Assembly (NCBI RefSeq): GCF_900156305.1
Contig: NZ_FTPL01000003.1
Coordinates: 434,001 to 498,000, forward strand
Direction: 5' to 3'
From: Edaphobacillus lindanitolerans
GTDB taxonomy: Bacteria; Bacillota; Bacilli; Bacillales_A; Planococcaceae
Length of the DNA stretch: 64,000 nucleotides
Below, piece by piece: positions 1-7,955 of this stretch. Position 1 is the stretch's first letter, and each line of letters starts with the position of its first letter. The notes under the pieces are model-generated. The model searched no databases, had not been told where the DNA came from, and worked only from the letters and a program-made list of their open reading frames with translations. A program made the translations under genes and the position numbers.

Positions 1-332
1 CATTCATCTCAATGGTCATCGCACAGGACACGGAATACATCCTGCTTGATGAGCCGCTGAACAATCTGGACATGAAGCACTCTGTCCAGATCATGAAGAT
101 CCTCCGACGCCTCGTCGACGAGCTCGGCAAGACCGTCGTCATCGTCCTTCACGACATCAATTTTGCGTCGGTCTACTCTGACCGGATTGTCGCCCTCAAG
201 AACGGACGGGTCGTGAAAGACGGACCGACAGAGGACATCATCAATTCAGATTCATTGAAAGAGATCTATGACATGGACATTCCGATCAAGCAGATGAGCA
301 ACTGCCGGATCTGCGTATACTTCAATTCATAA
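1..332 (+). CDS. yclP: Siderophore ABC transporter ATPase, 3' part (YclP-like)
   Basis: This is the 3' end of an ABC-transporter ATPase that enters from the left edge in the frame starting at base 3, so the Walker A part lies outside the window. Visible are a Walker B (YILLDEP), the D-loop residues NNLD, the switch histidine in VLHD, and a short tail ending CVYFNS. In FecCD-type siderophore importers this subunit powers a permease pair at the membrane. The binding lipoprotein follows 34 bases downstream and closely resembles YclQ, so this is inferred to be the YclP-type ATPase of a petrobactin-type importer. The permease genes would lie off the window. Confidence 0.85.
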   Translation, partial: FISMVIAQDTEYILLDEPLNNLDMKHSVQIMKILRRLVDELGKTVVIVLHDINFASVYSDRIVALKNGRVVKDGPTEDIINSDSLKEIYDMDIPIKQMSNCRICVYFNS

Positions 333-366
333 TCACAACTACCCAACATAAGTGAGGTCAATGACG

Positions 367-1335
367 ATGAAAAAGCTTTCGATTTTCGCCATCCTGATGG
401 CATTCATCCTGGTTCTCGGAGCCTGCGGCAACAAAGATGCCGGCAGCGGAAAAGAAGACAACAGCAACAGTGCATCCGGTGACAGCAAAGCGGAAGAAAC
501 CGAAACCGTTACCGTCAAGCATGAACTCGGCGAAGCGACAGTTGATAAAAATCCTGGAAATGTCGTCGTCTTCGACTTCGGAATCCTCGACACGCTCGAC
601 GAGCTCGGCGTGGATGTGAAAGGCGTTCCTCAGACGAACATTCCGAAATATCTCGAAAAGTATGCTTCCGATGACTACACGAACGTCGGCAGCCTGAAAG
701 AGCCTGACTTTGAGACGATCCACGCGCTCAAGCCGGACGTCATCTTCATCTCCGGCCGCCAGGCGGACCTTTACGACCAATTTGCCGAGATCGCGCCGAC
801 CGTCTACATCCCTCTTGACACGACCGACTATGTGAATTCCTTCAAGGAAAACATGAACACGGTCGCCGAGATCTTCAATAAAGAAGATGAAATGAAGGAA
901 GAACTGGCGGACATCGATGACCGCATCGCGGGCATCCAGGAAAAAACTTCGAAGACCGATGACAAAGGCCTGATCGTCCTCGGAACGGAAGGCAAAGTCA
1001 GCGCGTACGGTCCTGCTTCCCGCTTTGGCCTCATTCATGATGTATTTGGCGTGAAGCCTGCGGATGATTCGATCGAAGCTTCCACACACGGCCAGAATAT
1101 CACGTTCGAGTACATCCTCGATACGAACCCGGACATCCTGTATGTCATCGACCGGGATGCGGCAATCGGAACCGATTCCAGCGTCAAGGCATCACTTGAG
1201 AACGATCTCGTCCAAAAAACGAATGCATTCAAGAACGACAAAATCTTCTACCTGGACGGACAGTACTGGTACCTTTCGGGTGGCGGCCTGCAGTCCATGA
1301 AGGAAATGATCACCGAAGTCGAAAACAGCCTTTGA
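367..1335 (+). CDS. yclQ: Iron-siderophore binding lipoprotein (YclQ-like)
   Basis: The 322-aa product should capture a ferric siderophore outside the membrane and hand it to the YclNOP importer. It begins with a lipoprotein signal: MKK, a hydrophobic stretch, then the lipobox LGAC. A low-complexity Ser/Glu/Asp linker follows, then a two-lobe periplasmic-binding fold with VVVFDFGILDTLDELG, SLKEPDFETI and a C-terminal WYLSGGGLQSM. These blocks match my memory of B. subtilis YclQ, the petrobactin receptor. Start choice: GTG 352 and ATG 361 are also in frame, but the ribosome site AAGTGAGG ends about 9 bases before ATG 367, where the signal peptide also begins. Confidence 0.88.
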   Translation: MKKLSIFAILMAFILVLGACGNKDAGSGKEDNSNSASGDSKAEETETVTVKHELGEATVDKNPGNVVVFDFGILDTLDELGVDVKGVPQTNIPKYLEKYASDDYTNVGSLKEPDFETIHALKPDVIFISGRQADLYDQFAEIAPTVYIPLDTTDYVNSFKENMNTVAEIFNKEDEMKEELADIDDRIAGIQEKTSKTDDKGLIVLGTEGKVSAYGPASRFGLIHDVFGVKPADDSIEASTHGQNITFEYILDTNPDILYVIDRDAAIGTDSSVKASLENDLVQKTNAFKNDKIFYLDGQYWYLSGGGLQSMKEMITEVENSL

Positions 1336-1355
1336 TCGGCTGATATCACGAAAAC

Positions 1356-1398
1356 AAACGCCGGAAGTGCCTGGACAGGCACTTCCGGCGTTTCGTTG
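1356..1398 (+). terminator. Intrinsic terminator after yclQ
   Basis: A perfect 16-bp stem (1356-1371 with 1378-1393) closes a 6-base loop and is followed by a short T-rich stretch. It ends the siderophore operon. Confidence 0.85.
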
Positions 1399-1497
1399 TT
1401 TAACGCGATGGTCGGGTTGCCAGACTTTAATAGGGTAGGTGTGCCATAAAAAGACATGATACAATGAAATACGACAAATATTGCGGAGGTGGACACC

Positions 1498-2112
1498 ATG
1501 AACAGAGATCGATGGATGATTTTCGGTGCCATTGTGGCTGCCGCCCTTTTCGCAGGGCTCGCCTCCGCTCTCCACACTGATGCGGTCATCGCACTCGACA
1601 ACCGGATGGCTGATCTGCTGGAAGGCAACCGGTTTCTCGCCTTGTTCACACCGTTCGGGGATGCAAGGTTCATTGCGGCCGTCCTGTTGACCGCTGCCAT
1701 TGTGCTTTACATCAGAAGAAATTGGACGGGCCTGCTTTTCATGGGAATCTCCATGGGGGGCGGAACTGTGCTTAATCAAGGCCTGAAACAGGTATTCGGC
1801 AGGCTGAGGCCCGATATCCCTCATCAGCTTGCCAGCTTCAGCTTTCCGTCCGGCCATTCCCAGATGGGGATTGTTTATTTGATGACCATTGCCTTTCTTT
1901 TTGCACAATCCGTGCGTTCAGGCAACGGCCGGCGGCTGATCTGGATGGCGGCCGTGCTTTTGGCGGTGCTGATCGGTTTGTCCCGGATCGCACTGGGAAG
2001 GCACTTTGCAACGGATGTCCTCGGCGGATGGATGCTCGGCCTGGCCTGGTTCCTGTTGCTCGCCTTCGTGTTCAATGGGTACGGGAACGGGACATCCAGG
2101 CGGAGGGCATGA
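1498..2112 (+). CDS. PAP2-family membrane phosphatase
   Basis: A 204-aa multi-spanning membrane protein of the PAP2 (type 2 phosphatidic acid phosphatase) family. The three signature blocks are present in order: KQVFGRLRP (the K-x6-RP motif), FPSGHSQMG (PSGH) and SRIALGRHFATD (SR-x5-H-x3-D). Family members remove phosphate from lipid phosphates such as undecaprenyl pyrophosphate or phosphatidylglycerophosphate; the substrate here cannot be told. GTG 1489 is also in frame, but GGAGGT at 1485-1490 is 7 bases before ATG 1498, so the ATG is chosen. The gene stands alone between a terminator and the next promoter. Confidence 0.88.
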   Translation: MNRDRWMIFGAIVAAALFAGLASALHTDAVIALDNRMADLLEGNRFLALFTPFGDARFIAAVLLTAAIVLYIRRNWTGLLFMGISMGGGTVLNQGLKQVFGRLRPDIPHQLASFSFPSGHSQMGIVYLMTIAFLFAQSVRSGNGRRLIWMAAVLLAVLIGLSRIALGRHFATDVLGGWMLGLAWFLLLAFVFNGYGNGTSRRRA

Positions 2113-2132
2113 GCCTTCTGCATCTTGGATTA

Positions 2133-2162
2133 TTGTTAAAGAACGCAAAAAAGTGGTATAGG
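2133..2162 (+). promoter_or_regulatory. Sigma-A-type promoter of the UDG-like gene
   Basis: TTGTTA (2133-2138) and TATAGG (2157-2162) are separated by 18 bases and lie just upstream of the 2194 start. Confidence 0.5.
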
Positions 2163-2193
2163 TAGGTAAAGGATTGAAAAGAGTGATTACTTC

Positions 2194-2856
2194 ATGACAT
2201 ACAGGATCAGCGAAGAGCTTGCACGTCTCGGCGTCGAACGGATGGGCGATGCACCGGTCGAGGGCTTCGTTTACGGACAGGGGCCGGAAGAGCCGGAACT
2301 GATGCTGATCGGCGAAGCCCCCGGTGAACATGAGCTTGTGGACGGCATCCCGTTCATCGGCCGTGCAGGAAAGGAACTGATGGCTTCATTGGCCTCGATC
2401 GGGCTGACGCGTGACGATGTCTACATCACGAGTGCCGTCCGTTCAAGGCCTTACAGATGGGGCACAAGGCGGGAGCGGGACGGAACGTTGACGGAGCGGA
2501 AATATAACCGGACCCCGAACAGCCGGGAAATCCTGGCCCATGCGCCGCTGCTTGACGATGAGCTGGCGAATGTCCGTCCAAAGCTGATTGTCACGCTCGG
2601 GAATATCGGGCTTCAGCGCCTGCTCGGCAAGGAATACAAAGTTGGGGAAGTCCACGGCCGGCTCATCCAGGCACCCATCCGGTTCCTGGCGGATCCTTCC
2701 GACCGTTCCTACAGCCTGACGGACACTCCGAGGACGGTCATCCCGACTTTCCATCCGGCTTCGGTTTTTTACAACCCGAAGCTGCGCGAACTGGTGCAAA
2801 ACGACTGGGAAGCAATCGGCGGGGCGTTGGACAGTTTCAACAGTTACGGGCTTTGA
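2194..2856 (+). CDS. Uracil-DNA glycosylase superfamily protein without Fe-S cysteines
   Basis: A 220-aa member of the UDG superfamily (family 4/5-like). Motif 1 is IGEAPGEHE near residue 40, followed by GIPFIGRAGKEL. Motif 2 is FHPASVFYN near residue 190. LIVTLGNIGLQRLLG is the usual central strand and helix. The role would be excision of uracil or a related base from DNA. The protein has no cysteine at all, so it cannot bind the 4Fe-4S cluster typical of family 4 enzymes. A 20-residue basic insert (around RPYRWGTRRERDG) follows the first core. It may be a cluster-less branch or a non-glycosylase homologue. Confidence 0.75.
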   Translation: MTYRISEELARLGVERMGDAPVEGFVYGQGPEEPELMLIGEAPGEHELVDGIPFIGRAGKELMASLASIGLTRDDVYITSAVRSRPYRWGTRRERDGTLTERKYNRTPNSREILAHAPLLDDELANVRPKLIVTLGNIGLQRLLGKEYKVGEVHGRLIQAPIRFLADPSDRSYSLTDTPRTVIPTFHPASVFYNPKLRELVQNDWEAIGGALDSFNSYGL

Positions 2857-2891
2857 GTAAGCTTCATTACTGAAAAGGAGGCGGGGGGCAC

Positions 2892-4607
2892 ATGAAAGAA
2901 AATACCGATAAGAACAGGCGAGAGGCGCCCCGCCCCGAGGCAGGGAGACGAAATCGGCCATTCAGCGCCTCGGATGCGTTTTATCTGCTCGAAAATATGT
3001 CCGACGGGTTTTATATGCTGGACCGGGAAGGGACATTCATTTATCTGAATGATGTTGCCTATCAGATCCTGGGCCGTGTGGGACAGAATCTGGTCGGCTG
3101 CAATGCCTGGGAGGAATTCCGGGAGGCAGAGGCCCCTTTGAGGGACATTTATGAGGCGGCGTTTGAGAAACAGACGCGCTTCCAGACCGAGATTTATTAT
3201 AGTCCGATGGATACTTGGTTCGAAGTCGTCGGACAGCCGGTGGACGGGGACCGGCTTGCTGTTTACTTCAGTGACATCAGCCGATACAAGAGTGCCGAAA
3301 GCCAGCTTGAATTCATGGCGTACCGTGATGACTTGACGGGACTGCTGAACCGGAGAGCGGCCATTGAAACTGCCGAAGAGTGGATCGGCGAAGGAACACA
3401 GTTTGCCATTATCCTTCTGGACATCGACGGTTTCCGCCAGCTCAATGACCTTCATGGACATGATACAGGTGACCGGTACATTGCAGCGATCGCAGAGCGG
3501 CTCAGAGAGCTGATGCATCCCGGGGATGTGCTGACCCGGACCGCCGGGGATGAGTTCATGTTCCTGTCCAACTGCACTGAATCCGCGGAACTGGAAGACT
3601 GGACGAGAGAGATCCTGAGGAAGATCAGCATCCCCGTGAAGCTGACGCCGACATTCAACTTCAGCACCACGGCGAGCATCGGGGTCAGCCGGTATCCCGT
3701 GGACGGCCTTTGCATGGGTGAACTGCTCAGCATGGCGGATACGGCCATGTATGAGTCCAAGCAGAGAAGAGGAAATTGTTTCTCGGTCTACCATGGCAAG
3801 ATGAGGGCCAAGCTCGAACGCAGGCGCATCATCGAGGACGATCTGTTTTCCGGACAGTTCAGCAGCAAGGGGTTCCATTATGTGGTGCAGCCCCAGATCG
3901 ACGGCAGGGACGGAACCCTGATCGGCATCGAGGTGCTGGCCCGCTGGAATCACCCGGAACTCGGGCAGATCTCCCCGTTCGAATTCATCCAGGTTGCCGA
4001 AGACAGCGGGGCCATTGAACTGCTCACCCGCCATCTGTTCGAACTGATCCTGGATACGGCAGATCGATGGATCGGCCGGTACGGAGGAATTCCAAAAATC
4101 GCCGTCAACGTCACCCCGAACCTGCTGGAGAACAAGATGTTTTACTCCAACCTGATCCGAAAGCTGAAGAAGTATGCCATATCACCGGATTGGTTCGAGA
4201 TCGAAATCACGGAAGAAAGTGAACTGCTTTTTTCTGAACGGGTCCTCAACAACCTGTGGAAATGCCAGAAAGCGGGCATCGCCATATCGATTGATGATTT
4301 CGGGACCGGTTTTTCCGGTCTCTCGTATTTGACGAACTTCCCTGTGAACAAGATCAAGATTGACCGGGTTTTCATCAACCTGATCGGCAAGTCCGCCAAG
4401 TCGGAGGCCATCCTGAAATCCATCATCACACTTGCAGATGGCCTGGGGCTGGATGTCATCGCAGAAGGTGTCGAGACGGAAGAGCAGCTCCGCTTTCTCA
4501 CCGCTGCGGGGTGTCCGATTGTCCAAGGTTACTACTTTGACAAGCCGCTGACCGCGGAACAATTTGAAAACAAGTATCTGGCCGGGCACCGCACACCGGC
4601 CGAGTGA
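2892..4607 (+). CDS. PAS-GGDEF-EAL cyclic-di-GMP signalling protein
   Basis: A 571-aa soluble protein with a PAS domain (about residues 25-130), a GGDEF domain (about 140-300) and an EAL domain (about 320-560). GGDEF landmarks are DDLTGLLNR, DIDGFRQLND and RTAGDEFMFL, so the catalytic motif reads AGDEF instead of GGDEF. EAL landmarks are GIEVLARWNHPELG, IDDFGTGFSGLSYL, KIDRVFI, AEGVETEEQL and QGYYFDKPL, which keep the residues expected of an active c-di-GMP phosphodiesterase. No membrane segment is seen. The start is supported by AAAGGAGG at 2876-2883 before ATG 2892. The likely role is c-di-GMP breakdown tuned by a PAS ligand and by GTP binding to the altered GGDEF domain. Confidence 0.92.
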   Translation: MKENTDKNRREAPRPEAGRRNRPFSASDAFYLLENMSDGFYMLDREGTFIYLNDVAYQILGRVGQNLVGCNAWEEFREAEAPLRDIYEAAFEKQTRFQTEIYYSPMDTWFEVVGQPVDGDRLAVYFSDISRYKSAESQLEFMAYRDDLTGLLNRRAAIETAEEWIGEGTQFAIILLDIDGFRQLNDLHGHDTGDRYIAAIAERLRELMHPGDVLTRTAGDEFMFLSNCTESAELEDWTREILRKISIPVKLTPTFNFSTTASIGVSRYPVDGLCMGELLSMADTAMYESKQRRGNCFSVYHGKMRAKLERRRIIEDDLFSGQFSSKGFHYVVQPQIDGRDGTLIGIEVLARWNHPELGQISPFEFIQVAEDSGAIELLTRHLFELILDTADRWIGRYGGIPKIAVNVTPNLLENKMFYSNLIRKLKKYAISPDWFEIEITEESELLFSERVLNNLWKCQKAGIAISIDDFGTGFSGLSYLTNFPVNKIKIDRVFINLIGKSAKSEAILKSIITLADGLGLDVIAEGVETEEQLRFLTAAGCPIVQGYYFDKPLTAEQFENKYLAGHRTPAE

Positions 4608-4608
4608 A

Positions 4609-4646
4609 CCGATCTCTGGTCTGATGGCCAAGATCGGCTTTTTTTT
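4609..4646 (+). terminator. Intrinsic terminator
   Basis: CCGATCT (4609-4615) pairs with AGATCGG (4631-4637), followed by eight T residues. It begins one base past the stop codon of the GGDEF-EAL gene. Confidence 0.8.
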
Positions 4647-4656
4647 AGAAAAATAG

Positions 4657-4685
4657 TTGCGCAAGGGAAACTTTCGGAATACAAT
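4657..4685 (+). promoter_or_regulatory. Sigma-A-type promoter of the ZIP gene
   Basis: TTGCGC (4657-4662), a 17-base spacer and TACAAT (4680-4685) lie 32 bases before the ATG. Confidence 0.6.
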
Positions 4686-4717
4686 AACAGCATCATGAAA
4701 AGAAAGTGGTTGAATGA

Positions 4718-5527
4718 ATGGACGGAAATATTGCGTTTGCATTTGGACTTACCTTGCTGGCCGGGCTTGCCACCGGCATAGGCAGCCTGCTTGCTTTCTT
4801 CACCTCCAGGACGAACACAAAATTCCTGTCCGCCGCACTCGGCTTTTCTGCGGGCGTCATGATCTTCGTGTCACTCGTGGAAATCTTCGTGAAGGCGAAG
4901 GTGGAGCTGGTGGCGGAACTCGGCGACCGGCCGGGATACTGGGCGACGCTTGCCGGCTTTTTCGGCGGGATGCTGCTCATTGCGCTCATCGATCATTTTA
5001 TCCCGTCAGCCGGAAATCCCCATGAAGTGAAGGGGGTCGAAGATGTCGGAATCGGGCCGACGAATGATGAATATGCAAAGCTCCGGAAAATGGGTCTCTT
5101 CACGGCCTTGGCGATTGCAATCCATAACTTCCCCGAGGGCATCGCCACATTCACGTCAGCGCTGCAGGATCCGACGCTCGGCGTCGCCATCGCCATTGCT
5201 GTCGCCATCCACAACATTCCTGAGGGCATCGCGGTCGCGGTCCCGATTTATTATGCGACCGGGAACCGGATGCAGGCGTTCAAGCTAAGCTTCCTGTCGG
5301 GCCTTGCGGAACCGGCGGGCGCCCTCATTGCCTTCCTGATTCTCATGCCGTTCCTGAACGGTGTCATGTTCGGCGTGATCTTCGCGGCGGTCGCCGGGAT
5401 CATGGTGTTCATCTCGCTTGATGAACTGCTTCCGGCCGCACAGAAATTTGACGAAGCCCATCTGTCCATCTATGGCCTGATCGCCGGCATGGCGGTCATG
5501 GCGATCAGTCTCGTCCTTGTGTCATGA
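4718..5527 (+). CDS. ZIP-family metal importer (ZupT-like)
   Basis: A 269-aa integral membrane protein of the ZIP family, which brings Zn2+ and other divalent metals into the cell. Two metal-binding helices are clear: HNFPEGIATFTSAL near residue 134 and HNIPEGIAVAVPIYYATG near residue 167. The N-terminus AFGLTLLAGLATGIGSLLAFF and a C-terminal LDELLPAAQKF complete the ZupT pattern with about eight membrane spans. The gene has its own promoter and overlaps nothing. Which metal it prefers cannot be read from the sequence. Confidence 0.9.
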   Translation: MDGNIAFAFGLTLLAGLATGIGSLLAFFTSRTNTKFLSAALGFSAGVMIFVSLVEIFVKAKVELVAELGDRPGYWATLAGFFGGMLLIALIDHFIPSAGNPHEVKGVEDVGIGPTNDEYAKLRKMGLFTALAIAIHNFPEGIATFTSALQDPTLGVAIAIAVAIHNIPEGIAVAVPIYYATGNRMQAFKLSFLSGLAEPAGALIAFLILMPFLNGVMFGVIFAAVAGIMVFISLDELLPAAQKFDEAHLSIYGLIAGMAVMAISLVLVS

Positions 5528-5602
5528 CACCTGTTGTCAATCTGACGGGAAAGTTGTATAGTTAGGTAGGTTACTTGACCATACAAATGTAAAGACAGGT
5601 GA
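5527..5602 (+). promoter_or_regulatory. Promoter of the NiaP-like gene with flanking ACACCTGT half-sites
   Basis: TTGTCA (5534-5539), a 17-base spacer and TATAGT (5557-5562) form a good sigma-A promoter. An ACACCTGT element (5527-5534) touches the -35 box, and its near inverse ACAGGTGA (5595-5602) covers the ribosome site. An inverted pair around the promoter could be an operator. Assigning it to the niacin repressor NiaR is inference from the gene downstream. Confidence 0.5.
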
Positions 5603-5606
5603 GAAA

Positions 5607-6830
5607 ATGGCGACAGCAGCAACCGGGCGGACTTCTTCACCCGCCATCTCAAAAAATAAACTTCTCGGCACCGCAGGGCTTGCATGGATGTTTGACGCCA
5701 TGGACGTCGGCATCCTGTCGTTCGTCATCGCGGCGCTCGCCGCCGACTGGGCACTCACGCCCGGGCAGATGGGTTGGATCGGCAGCGTCAATTCGATCGG
5801 CATGGCAGTCGGCGCATTTGCGTTCGGCCTCCTCGCGGACAGGATCGGGCGTAAAAATGTTTTTATCATGACACTCGTCCTGTTTTCAGTTGCGAGCGGC
5901 CTGTCCGCCGCCACTACGGGACTGGCCGCCTTCCTGGTGCTCCGTTTCATCGTCGGAGCAGGCCTCGGAGGGGAACTTCCGGTCGCATCGACGCTCGTCT
6001 CGGAAAGTGTCGGGTCGAAAGAACGCGGCCGGGTCGTCGTCCTGCTGGAAAGCTTCTGGGCGGGCGGATGGCTCATCGCAGCGCTCATCTCCTATTTCGT
6101 CATCCCGGAATACGGCTGGCGCATTGCCCTCGTGCTCACGGCACTTCCGGCACTTTATGCGATCTATTTGCGGCTGCACCTGCCGGACTCCCCGGAATTC
6201 ACCGCAAAAAAAGAGAAGACCGGGACCGTCATGCAAAACTTGGCGTCACTCTGGTCCTCCAAGTACAGAAAGCCGACGCTCATGCTCTGGATCGTCTGGT
6301 TCACGGTCGTCTTCTCGTACTACGGCATGTTCCTCTGGCTGCCGAGCGTCATGGTCATGAAGGGCTTCGACCTGATCCACAGCTTCGGCTATGTGCTGCT
6401 CATGACGGTCGCTCAGCTGCCGGGCTACTTCACTGCCGCCTGGCTGATCGAGAAGGTCGGCCGCAAGTTCGTCCTGAGCGTCTTCATGATCGGAACGGCC
6501 GTGAGCGCGCTCGTGTTCGGGAGTGCGGAAGTGACATGGATCCTGCTGACGGCCGGCGCCTTCCTGAGCTTCTTCAATCTCGGGGCCTGGGGTGCGCTTT
6601 ACGCCTACTCGCCGGAACAGTACCCGACTGTCATCCGAGGCACGGGGACCGGGACGGCGGCTGCAGTCGGCCGGATCGGCGGCATCTTCGGACCGCTCCT
6701 TGTCGGTTCGCTCGTCGGCGCCGGCGTCGGTCTGGGCCCGATCTTCGCCATCTTCTGCGGCGCCATCCTGATCGGCGTGCTGGCCGTCGTCTTCCTGGGC
6801 ACGGAAACGAAGCAGATCGAACTCGAATAG
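5607..6830 (+). CDS. niaP: MFS permease, NiaP-like (AAHS family)
   Basis: A 407-aa, 12-span major facilitator protein. The N-terminus LLGTAGLAWMFDAMDVG, the loop LLADRIGRKNVF and the later ESFWAGGWLIAALISYF are typical of the aromatic acid:H+ symporter family, and they match what I recall of the niacin transporter NiaP (YceI) of B. subtilis. The probable role is uptake of nicotinate for NAD salvage; another aromatic acid is the main alternative. ATG 5607 follows CAGGTGAG. A terminator comes directly after the stop. Confidence 0.75.
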   Translation: MATAATGRTSSPAISKNKLLGTAGLAWMFDAMDVGILSFVIAALAADWALTPGQMGWIGSVNSIGMAVGAFAFGLLADRIGRKNVFIMTLVLFSVASGLSAATTGLAAFLVLRFIVGAGLGGELPVASTLVSESVGSKERGRVVVLLESFWAGGWLIAALISYFVIPEYGWRIALVLTALPALYAIYLRLHLPDSPEFTAKKEKTGTVMQNLASLWSSKYRKPTLMLWIVWFTVVFSYYGMFLWLPSVMVMKGFDLIHSFGYVLLMTVAQLPGYFTAAWLIEKVGRKFVLSVFMIGTAVSALVFGSAEVTWILLTAGAFLSFFNLGAWGALYAYSPEQYPTVIRGTGTGTAAAVGRIGGIFGPLLVGSLVGAGVGLGPIFAIFCGAILIGVLAVVFLGTETKQIELE

Positions 6831-6838
6831 ACAACCGG

Positions 6839-6882
6839 ACACCCCTCTCCTGCGGCCCTTGCCGCTGCGGAGGGGTGTTTTG
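6839..6882 (+). terminator. Intrinsic terminator after niaP-like gene
   Basis: ACACCCCTC (6839-6847) pairs with GAGGGGTGT (6870-6878), with an inner GCGGC/GCCGC hairpin, followed by T residues. Confidence 0.8.
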
Positions 6883-6884
6883 GT

Positions 6885-6914
6885 TTGGCTCCTTCAGCAG
6901 CCCTTCCCTATAAT
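6885..6914 (+). promoter_or_regulatory. Sigma-A-type promoter of the BltD-like gene
   Basis: TTGGCT (6885-6890) and a consensus TATAAT (6909-6914) are 18 bases apart, 28 bases before the start codon. Confidence 0.65.
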
Positions 6915-6942
6915 AGAAACAGCAAAGAGAGGACTGGGAAGC

Positions 6943-7389
6943 ATGAAGCTGGAGATCAAACAGGTGACAGAAGAGAAGGAGGCGGAGATCCTCCGTCTTC
7001 AAGTTGGGGAAGACCAGAAGGGATTCATCGAGACGCCGGAAGAGTGCCTGGAGGAAGCCCGGGTCTGGACAGAATTCCGTCCGGTCGGTTTGTATTCGGC
7101 CGGCCGGCCGGTCGGGTTTGCGATGTACGGCTGGCTCGGCGACGGAAAAGGCGGCGGCAACCTTTGGATTGACCGCCTGCTCATCGACCAACGGTTCCAG
7201 CGGCAGGGGTATGGGCTCCATTTCATGGAAATGCTGATGGAGAGGGTGCTGGAGGAGTATGGGGAGCAGCCGATTTACCTGAGCGTCTACCCGGACAACG
7301 AGGCGGCCATCCGGTTATATCGGAAGCTCGGTTTTGTGCTGCTCGATGAATATGACACGAAGGGCGAGCAGGTGATGAGGAAAGGGTAA
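6943..7389 (+). CDS. GNAT acetyltransferase, BltD-like (spermine/spermidine)
   Basis: A 148-aa single-domain GNAT enzyme that transfers acetyl from acetyl-CoA. The acetyl-CoA loop is QRFQRQGYGLHF, preceded by WIDRLLIDQ and followed by IYLSVYPDNEAAIRLYRKLGF. The whole protein aligns in my memory with BltD of B. subtilis, a polyamine N-acetyltransferase: GFIETPEECLEEA, RPVGLYSAGRPVGFAMYG and a C-terminal GEQVMRK. Acetylation of spermidine or spermine is therefore likely but inferred. ATG 6943 is chosen because AGAGAGGA sits about 10 bases upstream; the longer reading from 6859 overlaps the promoter and the previous terminator. Confidence 0.8.
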   Translation: MKLEIKQVTEEKEAEILRLQVGEDQKGFIETPEECLEEARVWTEFRPVGLYSAGRPVGFAMYGWLGDGKGGGNLWIDRLLIDQRFQRQGYGLHFMEMLMERVLEEYGEQPIYLSVYPDNEAAIRLYRKLGFVLLDEYDTKGEQVMRKG

Positions 7390-7400
7390 GAGGAGCAATG

Positions 7401-7440
7401 AAAAAGCGCCCGGTCCCCCGGCGGAGACAGGCGCTTTTTT
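7401..7440 (+). terminator. Intrinsic terminator
   Basis: AAAAAGCGCC (7401-7410) pairs with GGCGCTTTTTT (7430-7440). Confidence 0.8.
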
Positions 7441-7570
7441 GTATCGTGTCTAAAGCTCTTCTATTTTCCGGAGGATTTCGGCGTAGATCTCACCATGTAA
7501 TTAAATTCTGAAAGTAAAGGAACCGAAGTGACGGAACTTCGTATAAAGAGAAAAGGGGAGGGATGGCTGG

Positions 7571-7912
7571 ATGGAAAAACGGGATTTTTACGTGACGGTC
7601 GATCCGTCGCGCGCAGCGGATCTGGTCATGGACGAGATCTCCCGATCGGTCAGCGGCCGGCTGGTGGATCATTACACGCGGAATTGCGGTCACCGGACAT
7701 CGGTCGTCCTCGTCATGGAAAAATACTTTATGCGCACGGGCAACCGGGCAACGCTCACTCTCGTCGCCGACAACTTCGAGGGGAAGACGAAAGTTCATCT
7801 GACCGGTTCGGGCGGCGGGGAAGGCGCCTTCCTCCGTTTCGACTGGGGCGCGGGGGCAAGCTTTTCCGAAACCGGCGAACGGGCTTGCACCGTATCGGAT
7901 CCAGCCGGTTGA
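7571..7912 (+). CDS. Small conserved protein, DUF6054-like
   Basis: A 113-aa protein of unknown function. The segment VVLVMEKYFMRTGNRATLTLVADN followed by a glycine-rich KVHLTGSGGGEGAFLRFDWG resembles the DUF6054 pattern I recall, a small antiparallel-strand protein found widely in Firmicutes, often near other stress genes. No signal peptide or membrane segment is seen. The start has a strong site, AAAGGGGAGGG, 9 bases before ATG 7571. It lies upstream of msrA on the same strand with a 43-base gap, so the two may be co-transcribed. Confidence 0.6.
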   Translation: MEKRDFYVTVDPSRAADLVMDEISRSVSGRLVDHYTRNCGHRTSVVLVMEKYFMRTGNRATLTLVADNFEGKTKVHLTGSGGGEGAFLRFDWGAGASFSETGERACTVSDPAG

Positions 7913-7955
7913 CTGATCGGAACGGTTAGGATGGTCAATGAAGGGGAGAATCATG

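Noticed and set aside
358-1089. Minus-strand 243-codon frame opposite yclQ, and similar long shadow frames opposite mrp, acylase, cadA and other genes
   Set aside because: Codon bias in GC-rich genes leaves the opposite strand open; these have no ribosome sites or recognisable domains.
6068-6913. 281-codon frame inside the NiaP-like gene
   Set aside because: It is a shifted frame of a clear 12-span permease, rich in Arg and Gly, with no domain.
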